From Paenibacillus kribbensis (GTDB taxonomy: Bacteria > Bacillota > Bacilli > Paenibacillales > Paenibacillaceae): 64,000 nt of DNA. Of this stretch, positions 56,232 to 64,000 are shown in pieces. The stretch's first letter is position 1. Each line of letters starts with the position of its first letter. Under the pieces are notes generated by a model. The model made no database searches and was not told the DNA's origin. It worked only from the letters and a program-made list of their open reading frames with translations. The position numbers and the translations under genes were made by a program. The stretch spans positions 4,489,501 to 4,553,500 of the forward strand of contig NZ_CP020028.1 in the NCBI RefSeq assembly GCF_002240415.1. The letters are read 5' to 3'.

Positions 56232-57530
56232 TTACACATAGGCTGGAAGCCATTTTCCATGTGCCGCAATCAGGTCATCGCACAGAGAAACAATATCATC
56301 CATGGACAGCTCGGCTGATGTGTGCGGGTCCAGCATGGCAGCATGATAAATATGCTCTTTTTTCCCGGTGATCGCTGCTTCAATCGTCAACAGCTGTGTA
56401 TTAATATTCGTCCGGTTCAGCGCAGCGCATTGGGGCGGCAAATCTCCGACAAAGGTCGGCGTAACCCCACCCCGATTGACCAGACAAGGCACCTCCACAC
56501 ATGCTTCCTTCGGCAGATTGGTAATTAAGCCTGTATTCATCACGTTCCCGCCGATGGCAAAAGGCCGATCCGTTTCGATGGCCTCCAAAATATACGAAGC
56601 ATATTCGTTCGACCGTTCATGACGCAGATCCTGATTGCCTAAAAGCTCTTCGCGCATCGTTTGCCATCGTTCAATCTGGCTCACACAGCGGCGCGGATAT
56701 TCATCCAAAGGAATATTGAAGCGCTCGATCAGCTCAGGGTACGCCCGTTTGATAAAATACGGATGATACTCCGCATTATGCTCAGACGATTCTGTAATGT
56801 AATAGCCGAATTTCAGCATCATTTCAAAGCGCACCATATCATGATGCTTTTCCTGCTGCTTGGCGGCGGCCCGTTTTTTAATTTCGGGATATAAATCTAC
56901 CCCGTCCTTGCTCACTTCAAGCAGCCAAGCCATATGATTGATGCCTGCAATTTTGGCCTTCACACCTTCCTGCTCCAGCCCGAGGCTTTTGAACAGCTCC
57001 GGTATACATGCCTGCACGCTATGACACAGCCCTACCGTACGGACACCGCCGTATACGTTCATCACATTCGTCAGCACAGCCATCGGATTCGTGTAATTGA
57101 GAAACCATGCATCCGGGCATACCTCACGCACATCTGCTGCAAAGTCGAGCATCACCGGAATCGTCCGCAAATTGCGAAAAATACCGCCAATGCCAACCGT
57201 ATCGGCAATCGTTTGGCGCAGACCGTATTTTTTTGGGATTTCAAAATCCGTAATCGTACACGGATCATAGCCGCCCACCTGAATGGCATTTACCACATAG
57301 GCAGCTCCACGCAACGCTTCCTTGCGGTCGGTGTAAGAGCGGATCACACAGGTGCTCCCTGTCGTTTTTTTCAGATTCAATAAAATATTTTCCGAATCCT
57401 TCAGCCTTTCGGGATCAATATCGAACAATGCCAGCTCGAAGCCCTGCAAAGCAGGTGTCAACATACAATCGCCAAGCACATTTTTCGCAAAAACCGTACT
57501 GCCTGCACCCAAAAATGCAATCTTGCTCAT
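56232..57530 (-). CDS. melA: GH4 alpha-galactosidase (MelA type)
   Basis: The 432-residue NAD- and Mn-dependent glycosidase follows E. coli MelA closely along its whole length. Shared blocks are FLGAGSTVFAKNVLGD at the N-terminus, IQVGGYDPCTITDFEI, TIADTVGIGGI, the metal Cys/His pair in VGLCHSVQ and AGINHMAW, and AAMLDPHTSAEL near the end. Other GH4 members such as alpha-galacturonidase (LplD) or 6-phospho-glucosidase lack these blocks. ATG 57530 has GGAGG at 7 bases. The enzyme is cytoplasmic and cleaves galactosides imported by the ABC system downstream. Confidence 0.94.
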   Translation of the reverse strand: MSKIAFLGAGSTVFAKNVLGDCMLTPALQGFELALFDIDPERLKDSENILLNLKKTTGSTCVIRSYTDRKEALRGAAYVVNAIQVGGYDPCTITDFEIPKKYGLRQTIADTVGIGGIFRNLRTIPVMLDFAADVREVCPDAWFLNYTNPMAVLTNVMNVYGGVRTVGLCHSVQACIPELFKSLGLEQEGVKAKIAGINHMAWLLEVSKDGVDLYPEIKKRAAAKQQEKHHDMVRFEMMLKFGYYITESSEHNAEYHPYFIKRAYPELIERFNIPLDEYPRRCVSQIERWQTMREELLGNQDLRHERSNEYASYILEAIETDRPFAIGGNVMNTGLITNLPKEACVEVPCLVNRGGVTPTFVGDLPPQCAALNRTNINTQLLTIEAAITGKKEHIYHAAMLDPHTSAELSMDDIVSLCDDLIAAHGKWLPAYV

Positions 57531-57588
57531 GCCCGTTCCTCCATTCACATTGTATTCGCAGCAGCTGCGCACTCCAAATGTAAGGATA

Positions 57589-57627
57589 CCCACCGCCACC
57601 CTCTTTGCAGAAGAAGGTGACGGTGGG
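57589..57627. other. Stable hairpin between the large secreted protein gene and melA
   Basis: CCCACCGCCACC pairs with GGTGACGGTGGG (11 of 12 positions) around a 15-base loop. No T-run follows on the minus strand, so it is more likely a processing or stability element than a terminator. Confidence 0.5.
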
Positions 57628-57663
57628 AAAGGTTAGCCATGACTATGTGTTGTTGCCTCCCAA

Positions 57664-60600
57664 TCAGAATTCCCCTACTGATTTAGCGAAGCTGATTGGC
57701 CGAGCCAGCAAGGCAGATGTGACTGAGGGTGTCGTAGTTGGCGGGGTTGCTGGAGTTGCTGAGAGTGCTGGAGTCCCCGGGTTAACCGGAGTTGCCGATG
57801 GTGCCGCGCTCCCTGCCTCGATGACAGTTACCTTCGCAATCGCCTTCAGCTCTGTCCCTTCTACTTTGCCCTGTAATTCAAATGAACCCGGAGCAGCATA
57901 TTGTGCAGGATCTATATCCTCCCATTCCACAGCCACCCATTGGGTCGAGTCTTCTCCATACGTAGCTTCCACTACGCTTGGCAGTTCAGGCTTTTCACCC
58001 GCGTGAGTCGTTATACTTACTTCTTTGAGCGCGGTGATCTTCTCGGCTGCTGTCAGACTCTGTGCTGTACCGGAGGCCAGACCTGCCACCTCGCTTGCAT
58101 TCAAAGCGCGGCTGTAGATACGGAATTCATCCACCAGACCATTGAAATACGGATCAGGGTACTGGGACTTGCCGATAAAATTATTTTTGGTCTGACCAAG
58201 GCTGATCGGATTCAAGGTCAGGCTGGTGTTGCGTCCCACTTCTTTCCCATCCACATACAAAATACCTGTGGAGCCTGAAAGCGTGACCGCGACATGCTTC
58301 CATACACCTGTCGGCAGTACAGGGGCATCAATCGTCTGTTCCTGTCCCTGCCCGTTACCCTGGTTCGTAATGGCAAATAACATCCGGTCCCCGGCTTTAG
58401 GGGTCAGGAACATGTATTCATTCGTCCCGGAGCCGAAGTCAAAAATCCGCACATAATCGCTCAGGCTGTTCGCTTTGACCCAGCCGGATACGGTCAGTTG
58501 CTGTGCCCGGCTCACAATGCCCGCTGGAAGCTGTACATAGCTATCCTTGCCATTGAGGCTGACGGCATTGCCTGTTTTACCCGCTGCCCATGCCACGGTC
58601 CCTTTTACGGTAGCATCATTGCCGCTGTCTGATGAATCTGCTGCCAGAGAGCCGCTGGTTTCGTTAAACTTGTAAAACGCAAGCTGTTCAAGCAGCGGAG
58701 CCGCCGGTTCAGCCACCACAGTTACTTTGGCCTCCGCCGACAACTGGGAATCGCTGGCTGCTAGCTTGAATACATACGTTCCCGGCTCGGAAACGTCCAC
58801 CTTCGTGCGCAGCGATGTTTTGCTGCTGAATGTGACCTTGGCGTTCTGTGGTCCTTCAACCAGACTCCACTCGCTTGTCACCTTTCCTTGCGGAAGTCCA
58901 TCATCTGTAGCTGTGCCTTTCAAAATGATCTGATCCGGCAGCTTCATCTTGGAAGCTTTGCCGGCATCGACGACAGGCGCCTTGTTTGGATCAGGCGTGG
59001 TCGGTGTCAGCTCCACCGTGTAGGAGGATGCTGTGCCAATGTCCAATTTCAGCTTGTTGGAAGGCGCATACGCGTTAAACTTGCCTTGCGATTGACCGCC
59101 TACTTTAACCAGATACGTTCCTTTCTTCAAACCGTCAAATGTAACGTATGTGGAATGGGCTTGGCCCGGCGTTTGGTTTTTCAGTTGGAACCATACATAA
59201 TCCTTGGATGTGGCCAGCTTGGCTTCTGTATATTGATCCTTATCCAGCTCGATATACAGCTTTTCCGTAATCAGATTGACCCGCTTGAACAGGCCGTCCA
59301 GCGGCTTGATCGTATACACGTTGCCGTTTTTGCTCACCTCTGCACCATAGCCCGTCAATCCGAAAATCGGGTCCATCGCAATATCGGCGCTTAACGTTTT
59401 GAGCGCACCGAACAATCCGAGGTCAGCCTCGCCGCTCATGCCGCGCCAGCCGTTCAAGAGCGGAACATTTTTACCACCACCTGTGCCGTTCGTTCCGTTA
59501 TTGCCTTTTTCCGCTTGATACGTCCATGCTACCGCCCCGATGTTCTCGGGGTCCGAGCTGATTTGCCCGGAATTAATCGCTCCGACATTGGCAATTTTGG
59601 CTGCGTAGGACAGCCGCTGTTGCTCCTCACGCTGATTGTCCTCATGATACCGAATCCAGTCATCCATCGCATAGCCTGCGAGTGAGGTCGTATACTGGAA
59701 GTTGAACCAGTTCTCCCCGGTAATCGTCACCGGATCGGTGTAGTAGTACCATACCGGCATATGACCGCGTGCCGCGCGGGTTTTGGCGTTGATTTTACTC
59801 ATCATTTCCAGGGCTTTGCTTTGCTCGCCTTCTGTATCTATATTCTGTTTGGCTAACGTATATACAGCCTCTTCTCCGGTATTGTCATAGCTGTATTCGG
59901 AGCCGTAAGGATACTTTGTATTTTTAAAATTGTTATATTTGCGGGCCATTTTATCCTTGAGATCGTTCGCTTCATCATCATAGCCTTCATCTTGAAGTGC
60001 CTGAATAATATCCGGTGTGGTCAGTTCACCCATCAAGCCTGTTTCCCAGTTGTACGCGACTGGCCCTTCATACAATGCTTTGAAAATGTTATAAGCTCGC
60101 AGCAAATAGGTTTCCTTGGGGTGCTTGTAAGTGACAAGATCCGGGTATTCCTTGGTAATCTTGTACATGCTGAAATACGTATTGTATACGTGTGGGTACG
60201 CATAGCCCCGATAGGTCGGTGTATCGTTCGGCTCCGGCATCAGGAAATCATGAATTAAATAATCCTCATGATGTCCGTTCATCAGATTCGTCCAGATCGC
60301 CGTTTCCAAATAATCGTCTACGGCCCGCACCTCTTTGGCAACTGGAGACAGTGCATTTTTCTCAGCCAGGAACTGTCCGTGGGTCAGACCCCAATCATCC
60401 CCCCAGCCCCAATAGCCGTTAAAAATATTGCGCTTGGATTTGGTATGCATCATCCAATCGTCAAACACCTTGTCACGCAGATCTCCCGGCACATTCCACT
60501 GGGTTTTGTCCACCATAAAGGTAGCATGCCGTTGCAGCGCCTGATCAATCGGCTCGATGGCATAGAACTGTAAAACCGTTTTGCTGCCATTGCCATATTC

Positions 60601-61707
60601 CACGGTTATAAAGTTCGGGCCCAGCTTGGTCAATTTCAGTTCATAAATGTGGTGTCCTCCGGCCTTGCTATCTGTCTGCGGAATAACGGTTCCGTCTGGA
60701 TAGGTCACCTTGTTGATCGTTTGCTTGGTGCGCAGATCCACCTTCGCCTTTTGATTCGTAGGCACGATCATGCCCGGTACGACCGTAGTGTCCACCAGGT
60801 TTTCTTGGTACAACGTATCCTTTACATCATGCTCGTCCTTCACCGCCAGAAACTTGAAGCCATAGTTTTTGCTTTGCCCGGGATTCAGGACCAGGCTTGT
60901 ATTAGGCAAATATCCACGGTTGGTGGACTTGATGACATTGGAATGAATATAAAATACATTCAGTCCTTCTATCCATTTACCTTCGTTTGCCGGATTCCAC
61001 GCCCATTTGCTGCCCGGATGCTCCTCATCCCGCCAACGGTCCTGATACTCAAAGCCTGCACCTGTTGAGGCATCAGGGATCAGCAGCAGGGAAGAACCAA
61101 TGCCGCTGGGACGTCCAGCTGTAATATAGGAGCTGTTATTGCCAACAAAGGAGTGCGTCACGACTCTGGTTTCGTAAATCGCATCACCGTTGGTCCACTG
61201 CTCATTAAAAGGCAAAGGCAAACCGAAATCGCCAATCTCCAACTTTTTGCCACTCGTATTCTGGATCTGTATATTCCACAACACCGAACCATTCGCTTCC
61301 GCTGAATACGTTTCGATGACCTTAAAATTGCGTATGCCCTCAGCGTTGCTGGAATTCTCGTACGTGACGGTGACACGGTTGCCACTGGTCGTGATCTTGC
61401 GTGCGTCTGCCGACTTGTTCGTCCAAGCCTTTGTCCAGCTGCCATTGTCCAGTCGGTACGTGAACATCAGTTCACCCAGCCATTGATGATCTGCGGTGTT
61501 CTGCTCAGGTGTTACCGTTGCATTCATGACATACTCAGTCGGGAAAGCATCCCCTTTGATACGAATGGATGAAATTTCCCCATGCTCGCCTGTCTGAATC
61601 GTCAGCTTGTCATTGGATAGTTCATAAGCTTCTGCCTTATGCGCCCCCAATAGCACAGACGCTACGGTTAAAAACAAAAATGCAGCCAATATTCCCTTAA
61701 GTTTCAT
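57664..61707 (-). CDS. Very large secreted multidomain carbohydrate-active protein (DUF5695-like plus LamG and Ig domains)
   Basis: The 1347-residue product starts at ATG 61707 behind AAAGGAGG; the open frame to 62157 is untranslated. After a signal peptide (MKLKGILAAFLFL, cleavage near HKAEAYE) comes a long region (about 30-900) with many Trp and Tyr residues. Its features, such as YWGWGDDWGLTHGQFLA, resemble DUF5695-type proteins with a helical toroid; no reaction is assigned. Then follow a PKD-like segment, a LamG-type sandwich (about 1015-1215), a Big_4-like Ig domain (about 1225-1295) and a Pro/Thr/Ser tail. No wall anchor is visible, so it is probably released. It is first in the alpha-galactosidase operon and should act on the same polymer. 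Confidence 0.82.
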   Translation of the reverse strand: MKLKGILAAFLFLTVASVLLGAHKAEAYELSNDKLTIQTGEHGEISSIRIKGDAFPTEYVMNATVTPEQNTADHQWLGELMFTYRLDNGSWTKAWTNKSADARKITTSGNRVTVTYENSSNAEGIRNFKVIETYSAEANGSVLWNIQIQNTSGKKLEIGDFGLPLPFNEQWTNGDAIYETRVVTHSFVGNNSSYITAGRPSGIGSSLLLIPDASTGAGFEYQDRWRDEEHPGSKWAWNPANEGKWIEGLNVFYIHSNVIKSTNRGYLPNTSLVLNPGQSKNYGFKFLAVKDEHDVKDTLYQENLVDTTVVPGMIVPTNQKAKVDLRTKQTINKVTYPDGTVIPQTDSKAGGHHIYELKLTKLGPNFITVEYGNGSKTVLQFYAIEPIDQALQRHATFMVDKTQWNVPGDLRDKVFDDWMMHTKSKRNIFNGYWGWGDDWGLTHGQFLAEKNALSPVAKEVRAVDDYLETAIWTNLMNGHHEDYLIHDFLMPEPNDTPTYRGYAYPHVYNTYFSMYKITKEYPDLVTYKHPKETYLLRAYNIFKALYEGPVAYNWETGLMGELTTPDIIQALQDEGYDDEANDLKDKMARKYNNFKNTKYPYGSEYSYDNTGEEAVYTLAKQNIDTEGEQSKALEMMSKINAKTRAARGHMPVWYYYTDPVTITGENWFNFQYTTSLAGYAMDDWIRYHEDNQREEQQRLSYAAKIANVGAINSGQISSDPENIGAVAWTYQAEKGNNGTNGTGGGKNVPLLNGWRGMSGEADLGLFGALKTLSADIAMDPIFGLTGYGAEVSKNGNVYTIKPLDGLFKRVNLITEKLYIELDKDQYTEAKLATSKDYVWFQLKNQTPGQAHSTYVTFDGLKKGTYLVKVGGQSQGKFNAYAPSNKLKLDIGTASSYTVELTPTTPDPNKAPVVDAGKASKMKLPDQIILKGTATDDGLPQGKVTSEWSLVEGPQNAKVTFSSKTSLRTKVDVSEPGTYVFKLAASDSQLSAEAKVTVVAEPAAPLLEQLAFYKFNETSGSLAADSSDSGNDATVKGTVAWAAGKTGNAVSLNGKDSYVQLPAGIVSRAQQLTVSGWVKANSLSDYVRIFDFGSGTNEYMFLTPKAGDRMLFAITNQGNGQGQEQTIDAPVLPTGVWKHVAVTLSGSTGILYVDGKEVGRNTSLTLNPISLGQTKNNFIGKSQYPDPYFNGLVDEFRIYSRALNASEVAGLASGTAQSLTAAEKITALKEVSITTHAGEKPELPSVVEATYGEDSTQWVAVEWEDIDPAQYAAPGSFELQGKVEGTELKAIAKVTVIEAGSAAPSATPVNPGTPALSATPATPPTTTPSVTSALLARPISFAKSVGEF

Positions 61708-61794
61708 CAACACGGCCTCCTTTTGGATTTTGGAGTTCTTATTTGCTTGCCAATCACCTGAAGTCTCTTCATTTCGCCGCAACCTCCTTGGAAA

Positions 61795-61808
61795 TGTAAG
61801 CGCTACAA
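61795..61808 (+). promoter_or_regulatory. cre-like CcpA site of the galactoside operon
   Basis: TGTAAGCGCTACAA has one mismatch to TGWAARCGYTWNCW, 88 bases upstream of the first gene of the operon. It suggests carbon catabolite repression. Confidence 0.65.
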
Positions 61809-61814
61809 CTCTAT

Positions 61815-61832
61815 TGTACAAAGCCTTGTACA
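61815..61832. promoter_or_regulatory. Palindromic candidate operator TGTACAA-N4-TTGTACA
   Basis: Perfect 7-base arms surround AGCC, just upstream of the cre-like site and within the expected promoter. Which regulator binds is unknown; the YesN-like regulator of the same operon is one candidate. Confidence 0.5.
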
Positions 61833-61947
61833 TTGGTAAAATCAACATTTTCAACCGATTTATATAGGATTTCAACCTAATCGTGGGATGAGTTACGGCG
61901 GGGGAGTGAGCGCTGCGCGTGCAGATTGTTCTTCCGATCGCTGTTAT

Positions 61948-62035
61948 CCCCGGATTTCTGAAATTAAAGCCTATGATCAAGGGCGAAATCCGGGGGCAGC
62001 TTATGCTTACGATGCGAGCTTTCCTTCGGAAAGCT
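61948..62035. repeat. Hairpin-rich, probably dispersed intergenic element
   Basis: CCCCGGATTT (61948-61957) pairs perfectly with AAATCCGGGG (61986-61995), and AGCTTTCC pairs with GGAAAGCT at 62017-62035. The sequence resembles an intergenic element I remember from several Paenibacillus genomes, and the downstream string at 62074-62085 recurs at 15812-15823 in this window. Exact borders are unknown. Confidence 0.5.
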
Positions 62036-62278
62036 TTTAACCGAACGCTCCGCTTCTCCAGAACAATTCTGCCCGCTCCGCTGACCAACCGCCGTAAAGT
62101 CATCGCCCTTTTTAGGGAATTGGGGCAGTAGGAGGACTGCAAAGGACGGAGTAGCAAGAAGGCTTGCAGCTTCTTGATTGGTACAGAAAAAGGAGCAGGA
62201 AGAGTAACTTATTAAGACCTAAAATAAAAAAACTTAAAACAATTGGGATTACTACATATTTAGACTGAACCGGAAAAT

Positions 62279-62356
62279 GAAACAGCGACGGACTAGGACC
62301 GGACAATAAAGTCTTAGACTGCCGCTGTTGTATTGAACTAACGTCTCCCGTTAGTT
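62279..62356. repeat. Paired hairpins downstream of tetR
   Basis: AACAGCG near 62281 pairs with CGCTGTT near 62332, and AACTAACG (62336-62343) pairs perfectly with CGTTAGTT (62349-62356). They lack clean T-runs. They resemble recurrent Bacillales intergenic sequence; origin and role are uncertain. Confidence 0.45.
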
Positions 62357-62402
62357 GAAGGTCGTTACCAATTTAGAGCTTTTATTTCCACTGTCTATTA
62401 CT

Positions 62403-62987
62403 TTATTTTTCTAATTTTAAAACGCTATTTTCTTCGAACAATTGCAATTGAATTCGATTTAGCAAATTCCAAAATTGTTCAACCATGACCGATACCGGAT
62501 ACGGCATCGAACGGGTAATCCACCATTCCAATAAACCCACACCTGCTGAAATTAAAAATTGCACCGTAATGTCCCTGTTCAACTCCCGATCGAGATTGAT
62601 CGAATCCAAATGCTCGCTCAGACTTTGCCGCAACATTGTCTCCATTTGGGTTCGGAAAACCGCGCTTCCCTTGCTCGTCAGCATTTTAGAATAGAAAGAA
62701 GCATGCTGCTCCAAATATTCAAACGTGCGCTGCAACGCGGTTTTGGAAGTGAGATGAACCAAGCCTTCTTCAGACATACAACTGCGCAGCAACTGGTTTA
62801 TTTGAGCTTCCATGCATTGATCGCGCAGATCGTACTTGTCAGCGAAATGCAAATACACTGTTCCTCGATTGACATTCGCTTCCTCCGCAATTTGGTTGAT
62901 CGTTATGCTCTCGAAGTCCTTTTCCGACATCAGCTTCATAAAAGCATTCATAATCGCTTGCCTCGATTTTTGAATACGCCTGTCCAT
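62403..62987 (-). CDS. TetR/AcrR-family transcriptional regulator
   Basis: The 194-residue repressor has an N-terminal helix-turn-helix (FESITINQIAEEANVNRGTVYLHFADKYDL, split by the usual recognition helix) and a helical ligand domain of the TetR_C type. ATG 62987 has AAGGGGAG. It diverges from the oxidoreductase gene at 63159. Two matching palindromes lie in the shared 171-base region, so it most likely represses both itself and the oxidoreductase until a small molecule, perhaps an electrophile or quinone, is bound. The ligand is not indicated by sequence. Confidence 0.93.
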   Translation of the reverse strand: MDRRIQKSRQAIMNAFMKLMSEKDFESITINQIAEEANVNRGTVYLHFADKYDLRDQCMEAQINQLLRSCMSEEGLVHLTSKTALQRTFEYLEQHASFYSKMLTSKGSAVFRTQMETMLRQSLSEHLDSINLDRELNRDITVQFLISAGVGLLEWWITRSMPYPVSVMVEQFWNLLNRIQLQLFEENSVLKLEK

Positions 62988-63034
62988 ACTGTTCTCCCCT
63001 TTATCCCATGCAAAATGAACATATCGAGCCCCTC

Positions 63035-63050
63035 TGTTGAAAAATCAACA
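63035..63050. promoter_or_regulatory. TetR operator 1
   Basis: TGTTGA-AAAA-TCAACA has perfect 6-base arms. It stands 48 bases upstream of tetR, close to its likely promoter. Confidence 0.7.
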
Positions 63051-63069
63051 ACCGAGCTTGTTTTAACCA

Positions 63070-63098
63070 TTGAATACCATCTGCCAGCCTGATACATT
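63070..63098 (+). promoter_or_regulatory. Putative promoter of the oxidoreductase gene
   Basis: TTGAAT (63070-63075), a 17-base spacer and TACATT (63093-63098). The expected transcription start near 63105 is directly followed by operator 2. Confidence 0.5.
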
Positions 63099-63114
63099 CA
63101 CTATATAAAACACA

Positions 63115-63130
63115 TGTTGAAAATTCAACG
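63115..63130. promoter_or_regulatory. TetR operator 2
   Basis: TGTTGAAAATTCAACG contains the 14-base perfect palindrome GTTGAAAATTCAAC and matches operator 1 at 14 of 16 positions. It begins exactly 80 bases to its right. It lies between promoter and start codon of the oxidoreductase gene. Confidence 0.7.
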
Positions 63131-63158
63131 TATGTTCAATTTACGAGGAGGTAGAATC

Positions 63159-64000
63159 ATGAAAGCTATTGCTTTGACAAGCTTTGGAGTCCCCGAAGCG
63201 CTGGAGGAACTGGAGATACCAGTTCCTCCACTCACCGACACACAGGTTCTCATCGAAATGCGCGCCTCTTCCATCAATCCCGCAGATATTCAATTGCGCA
63301 GCGGTGCGATTCTTCAGAGCCCGATGGCCGATAAATTTCCGGCTCAATTGCCGCTTGTCCTTGGTATTGATGTAGCTGGCATCGTAAAAGAGGTTGGTGA
63401 AAAAGTGCGTCATTTCAAGCCGAGGGATCGTGTCATGGGTATGGTTCCGATGGGTTCCTACATGGACTATGTTGCGGTGGAGGAAGATCATCTTGTCGTT
63501 ATTCCGCAGAGTCTTTCCTTCGAAGAGGCAGGCGCCGTGCCTACAGTTGCCCTGACAGCTTGGCAAGCGCTGTTCGAGCATGGCCGTCTGCAACCGGGAG
63601 AGCGCATTCTGATTCATGCCGGGGCCGGAGGCGTGGGACATGCGGCGATCCAGTTGGCCAAGCAACATGGAGCATATGTTATCGCAACTGCGAGGGACTA
63701 TAACCATGATTTCGTCAAAGGACTCGGTGCGGACGAGGTGTTCGACTACACGAAAGTCGACTTTGCCACCAAAATAACCGAGCCTGTCGATATCGTGCTG
63801 GATTCCGCTATGGACCCATCCACCTTCGGTACCGGGCTACCGGGAGATATCGGAGATAAAAACTACTCGGTCATCAAGGATGCCGGCACCTATATTTCAG
63901 TAGTAGCATTTGCGATCAATCAATATCCAAAGGTCCGGGGCATTGACGCACGTTTCTTTCAGGCAAGACCTAACCGTGCCGATTTTGAAGCCATTGTTCA
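63159..64000 (+). CDS. MDR-family NADP-dependent alcohol dehydrogenase/quinone oxidoreductase (3' end outside window)
   Basis: The first 280 codons are present; the gene runs off the right edge. ATG 63159 follows GAGGAGG. The translation starts MKAIALTSFGVPEALEELEI and shows the GroES-like domain (ASSINPADIQLR, GIDVAGIVKEVG). The NADP-binding motif HAGAGGVGHAAIQLAKQHGA is near residue 150. There are no structural-zinc cysteines, so it belongs to the zinc-independent quinone-oxidoreductase branch. The divergent TetR gene and two palindromes suggest induction by a reactive compound. Confidence 0.9.
   Translation, partial: MKAIALTSFGVPEALEELEIPVPPLTDTQVLIEMRASSINPADIQLRSGAILQSPMADKFPAQLPLVLGIDVAGIVKEVGEKVRHFKPRDRVMGMVPMGSYMDYVAVEEDHLVVIPQSLSFEEAGAVPTVALTAWQALFEHGRLQPGERILIHAGAGGVGHAAIQLAKQHGAYVIATARDYNHDFVKGLGADEVFDYTKVDFATKITEPVDIVLDSAMDPSTFGTGLPGDIGDKNYSVIKDAGTYISVVAFAINQYPKVRGIDARFFQARPNRADFEAIV

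Larger units (their letters stand above)
61708..62402. other. Long intergenic region upstream of the galactoside operon
   Basis: There is no gene in 695 bases. Near the operon it holds a cre-like site (61795-61808) and a TGTACAA palindrome (61815-61832). Between 61940 and 62156 is a GC-rich, hairpin-rich stretch typical of a dispersed element. From 62279 to 62356 two more hairpins follow, which may include the tetR terminator. Confidence 0.6.

Noticed and set aside
56232..57530. Reading the GH4 enzyme as alpha-galacturonidase (LplD) because pectin genes are nearby
   Set aside because: Sequence blocks agree with MelA along the whole length and not with LplD.
61708..62157. 150-residue extension of the large secreted protein
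   Set aside because: It covers the cre-like site, palindrome and repeat element, and has an Arg-rich unordered translation. The signal peptide begins at 61707 with a strong ribosome binding site.

Overview
The window reads as a chromosome segment of a nitrogen-fixing Paenibacillus, most likely of the P. polymyxa group. The evidence is a compact minus-strand nifB-H-D-K-E cluster driven by one sigma-70 type promoter with GlnR-like sites, AGGAGG-type ribosome binding sites throughout, cre-like CcpA sites, LplB/LplC/YesM/YesN-type carbohydrate systems and frequent GTG/TTG starts. Almost every gene is on the minus strand. Only a LacI-type regulator (14741-15781) and the truncated oxidoreductase at the right edge are on the plus strand.

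Layout, left to right. (1) 1-5790: nifE (edge), nifK, nifD, nifH, nifB and the nif promoter. (2) 5843-15983: a fructan locus with two GH32 enzymes, a three-part ABC importer and a divergent LacI regulator. (3) 16082-18630: a secreted PL11-type rhamnogalacturonan lyase with a cre-like site. (4) 18811-30479: an allantoate catabolic operon (allC, MFS transporter, allE, allD, allF, allG, allH, carbamate kinase) preceded by a PucR regulator. Together these would take allantoate through ureidoglycine, ureidoglycolate and oxalurate to oxamate and carbamoyl phosphate, and carbamate kinase would then yield ATP and ammonia. (5) 30763-34594: a LysR regulator with an M20 amidohydrolase and a YfcC-type carrier. 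(6) 34841-39154: a stalk-domain (copper amine oxidase N-like) protein and a 1093-residue secreted protein of unknown function. (7) 39404-49270: a hydroxyproline module: Xaa-Pro peptidase, secreted HExxH metallopeptidase, D-hydroxyproline dehydrogenase subunits, hydroxyproline epimerase, deaminase and semialdehyde dehydrogenase, ending with a tiny ORF and a terminator. (8) 49445-61850: an alpha-galactoside locus with ABC importer, YesN/YesM two-component pair, GH4 alpha-galactosidase and a very large secreted multidomain protein. (9) 61948-64000: intergenic repeat-like elements, then a TetR regulator divergent from a zinc-type/quinone oxidoreductase, with two matching palindromic operators.

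The theme is a plant- or soil-associated diazotroph. It fixes N2, salvages nitrogen from ureides and hydroxyproline, and uses plant-derived fructans, pectin and galactosides. No rRNA, tRNA, CRISPR array, phage or intact insertion sequence was seen. The parts least explained by known families are the 34923-39154 pair, the repeat-bearing ferredoxin-like subunit at 41291-41788, the 24-residue ORF at 39600-39674, and the symmetric operator arrangement at 14366-14623.
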